From NCBI GenBank assembly GCA_009741485.1, contig CM019217.1:38453961-38517960 (forward strand): a stretch of 64,000 nt of DNA, in the 5' to 3' direction. Both the position numbers and the translations under genes were made by a program. Numbering within the stretch: position 1 is the stretch's first letter; every line of letters starts with the position of its first letter. Below the pieces are notes generated by a model. That model made no database searches. It was not told the origin of the DNA and saw only the letters and a list, made by a program, of their open reading frames with translations. Shown here one piece after another: positions 63,738 to 64,000 of the stretch. This DNA comes from Malurus cyaneus samueli. Its lineage: Eukaryota; Chordata; Aves; Passeriformes; Maluridae.

Positions 63738-64000
63738 CACTGTCAGGGAGCAGCAGGGGCTGTCTGCACCCTTGGAGGGAGGGAAGCTCAGTGTGTATGT
63801 GGTCAGCCAAGTACCTGGATGAAGCAAGCAGGGCAGACCAGAGCTCACAGACAAGCTTAAGCAACAGTTGAGGCTTCCTGCTGGGCTTGTGGAGATGAGG
63901 CAGATGTGAGGTCAGGCTGGGAAGTCAGTCCAGAGGTCAGGGTTGGGACCCATGGGTTGTGTGGTGGAGCTGGGAGCTGGTACTCTATGACTGCCACCCA
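63738..64000. other. GC-richer block at the right edge, origin unknown
   Basis: Composition changes abruptly from AT-rich to about 55-60 percent GC with many 'gaggtcagg'-like and 'agctgggagctgg' words. It looks like part of an interspersed repeat or LTR that continues beyond the window. I cannot name it. Confidence 0.35.

Noticed and set aside
1..64000. tRNA, rRNA, CRISPR arrays, bacterial operons
   Set aside because: No tRNA B-box pattern, rRNA-like sequence or regularly spaced repeats were seen, and the gene structure is plainly vertebrate.

Overview
The window is vertebrate, most probably avian, nuclear DNA. It is AT-rich with one sharp CpG island, its genes are split by GT-AG introns, and it carries CR1 LINE fragments, one of them beside an LTR-like piece resembling bird ERVL-type LTRs. 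Three genes can be read, all near the left side. Their order (DDX60-like, a TRIM gene, ANXA10) agrees with the mammalian arrangement in which DDX60 and ANXA10 lie tail to tail. The TRIM gene between them is not something I recognise from that interval.

Left edge, 1-1.5 kb: an LTR-like fragment abuts an antisense CR1 fragment. These are followed by what look like the last two coding exons of DDX60 on the plus strand, an interferon-linked helicase gene whose body lies outside the window. From 4.6 to 13.4 kb, on the minus strand, eight coding exons encode a TRIM-type protein of about 995 residues: RING, B-box, coiled coil, then a 586-residue serine-rich tail with a few FG-type motifs and no SPRY domain. 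In this sequence the RING and the B-box are in different frames, so either the sequence lacks one base, the allele is broken, or a short GC-rich intron is present. A CpG island with a CRE, a GC box and a YY1-like site marks its promoter.

From 15.5 to 40.8 kb, on the minus strand, there is a complete annexin A10 gene. All 12 coding exons were found with consistent splice phases and give exactly 324 codons plus a stop. Its only potentially intact type II calcium site (repeat 2) has GVDT in place of GxGT.

From 40.8 kb to the right end there is no gene I can support. This matches the large gene-poor interval upstream of ANXA10 in other vertebrates. It holds CR1 debris (one piece with both ORF1-esterase and reverse-transcriptase remnants), homopolymer runs including 20 consecutive G, small tandem repeats and otherwise unremarkable AT-rich DNA.

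The three genes are not an operon-like unit. DDX60 and many TRIM proteins act in antiviral innate immunity, so the left 14 kb could be a small immune neighbourhood, but that is inference from family membership only.
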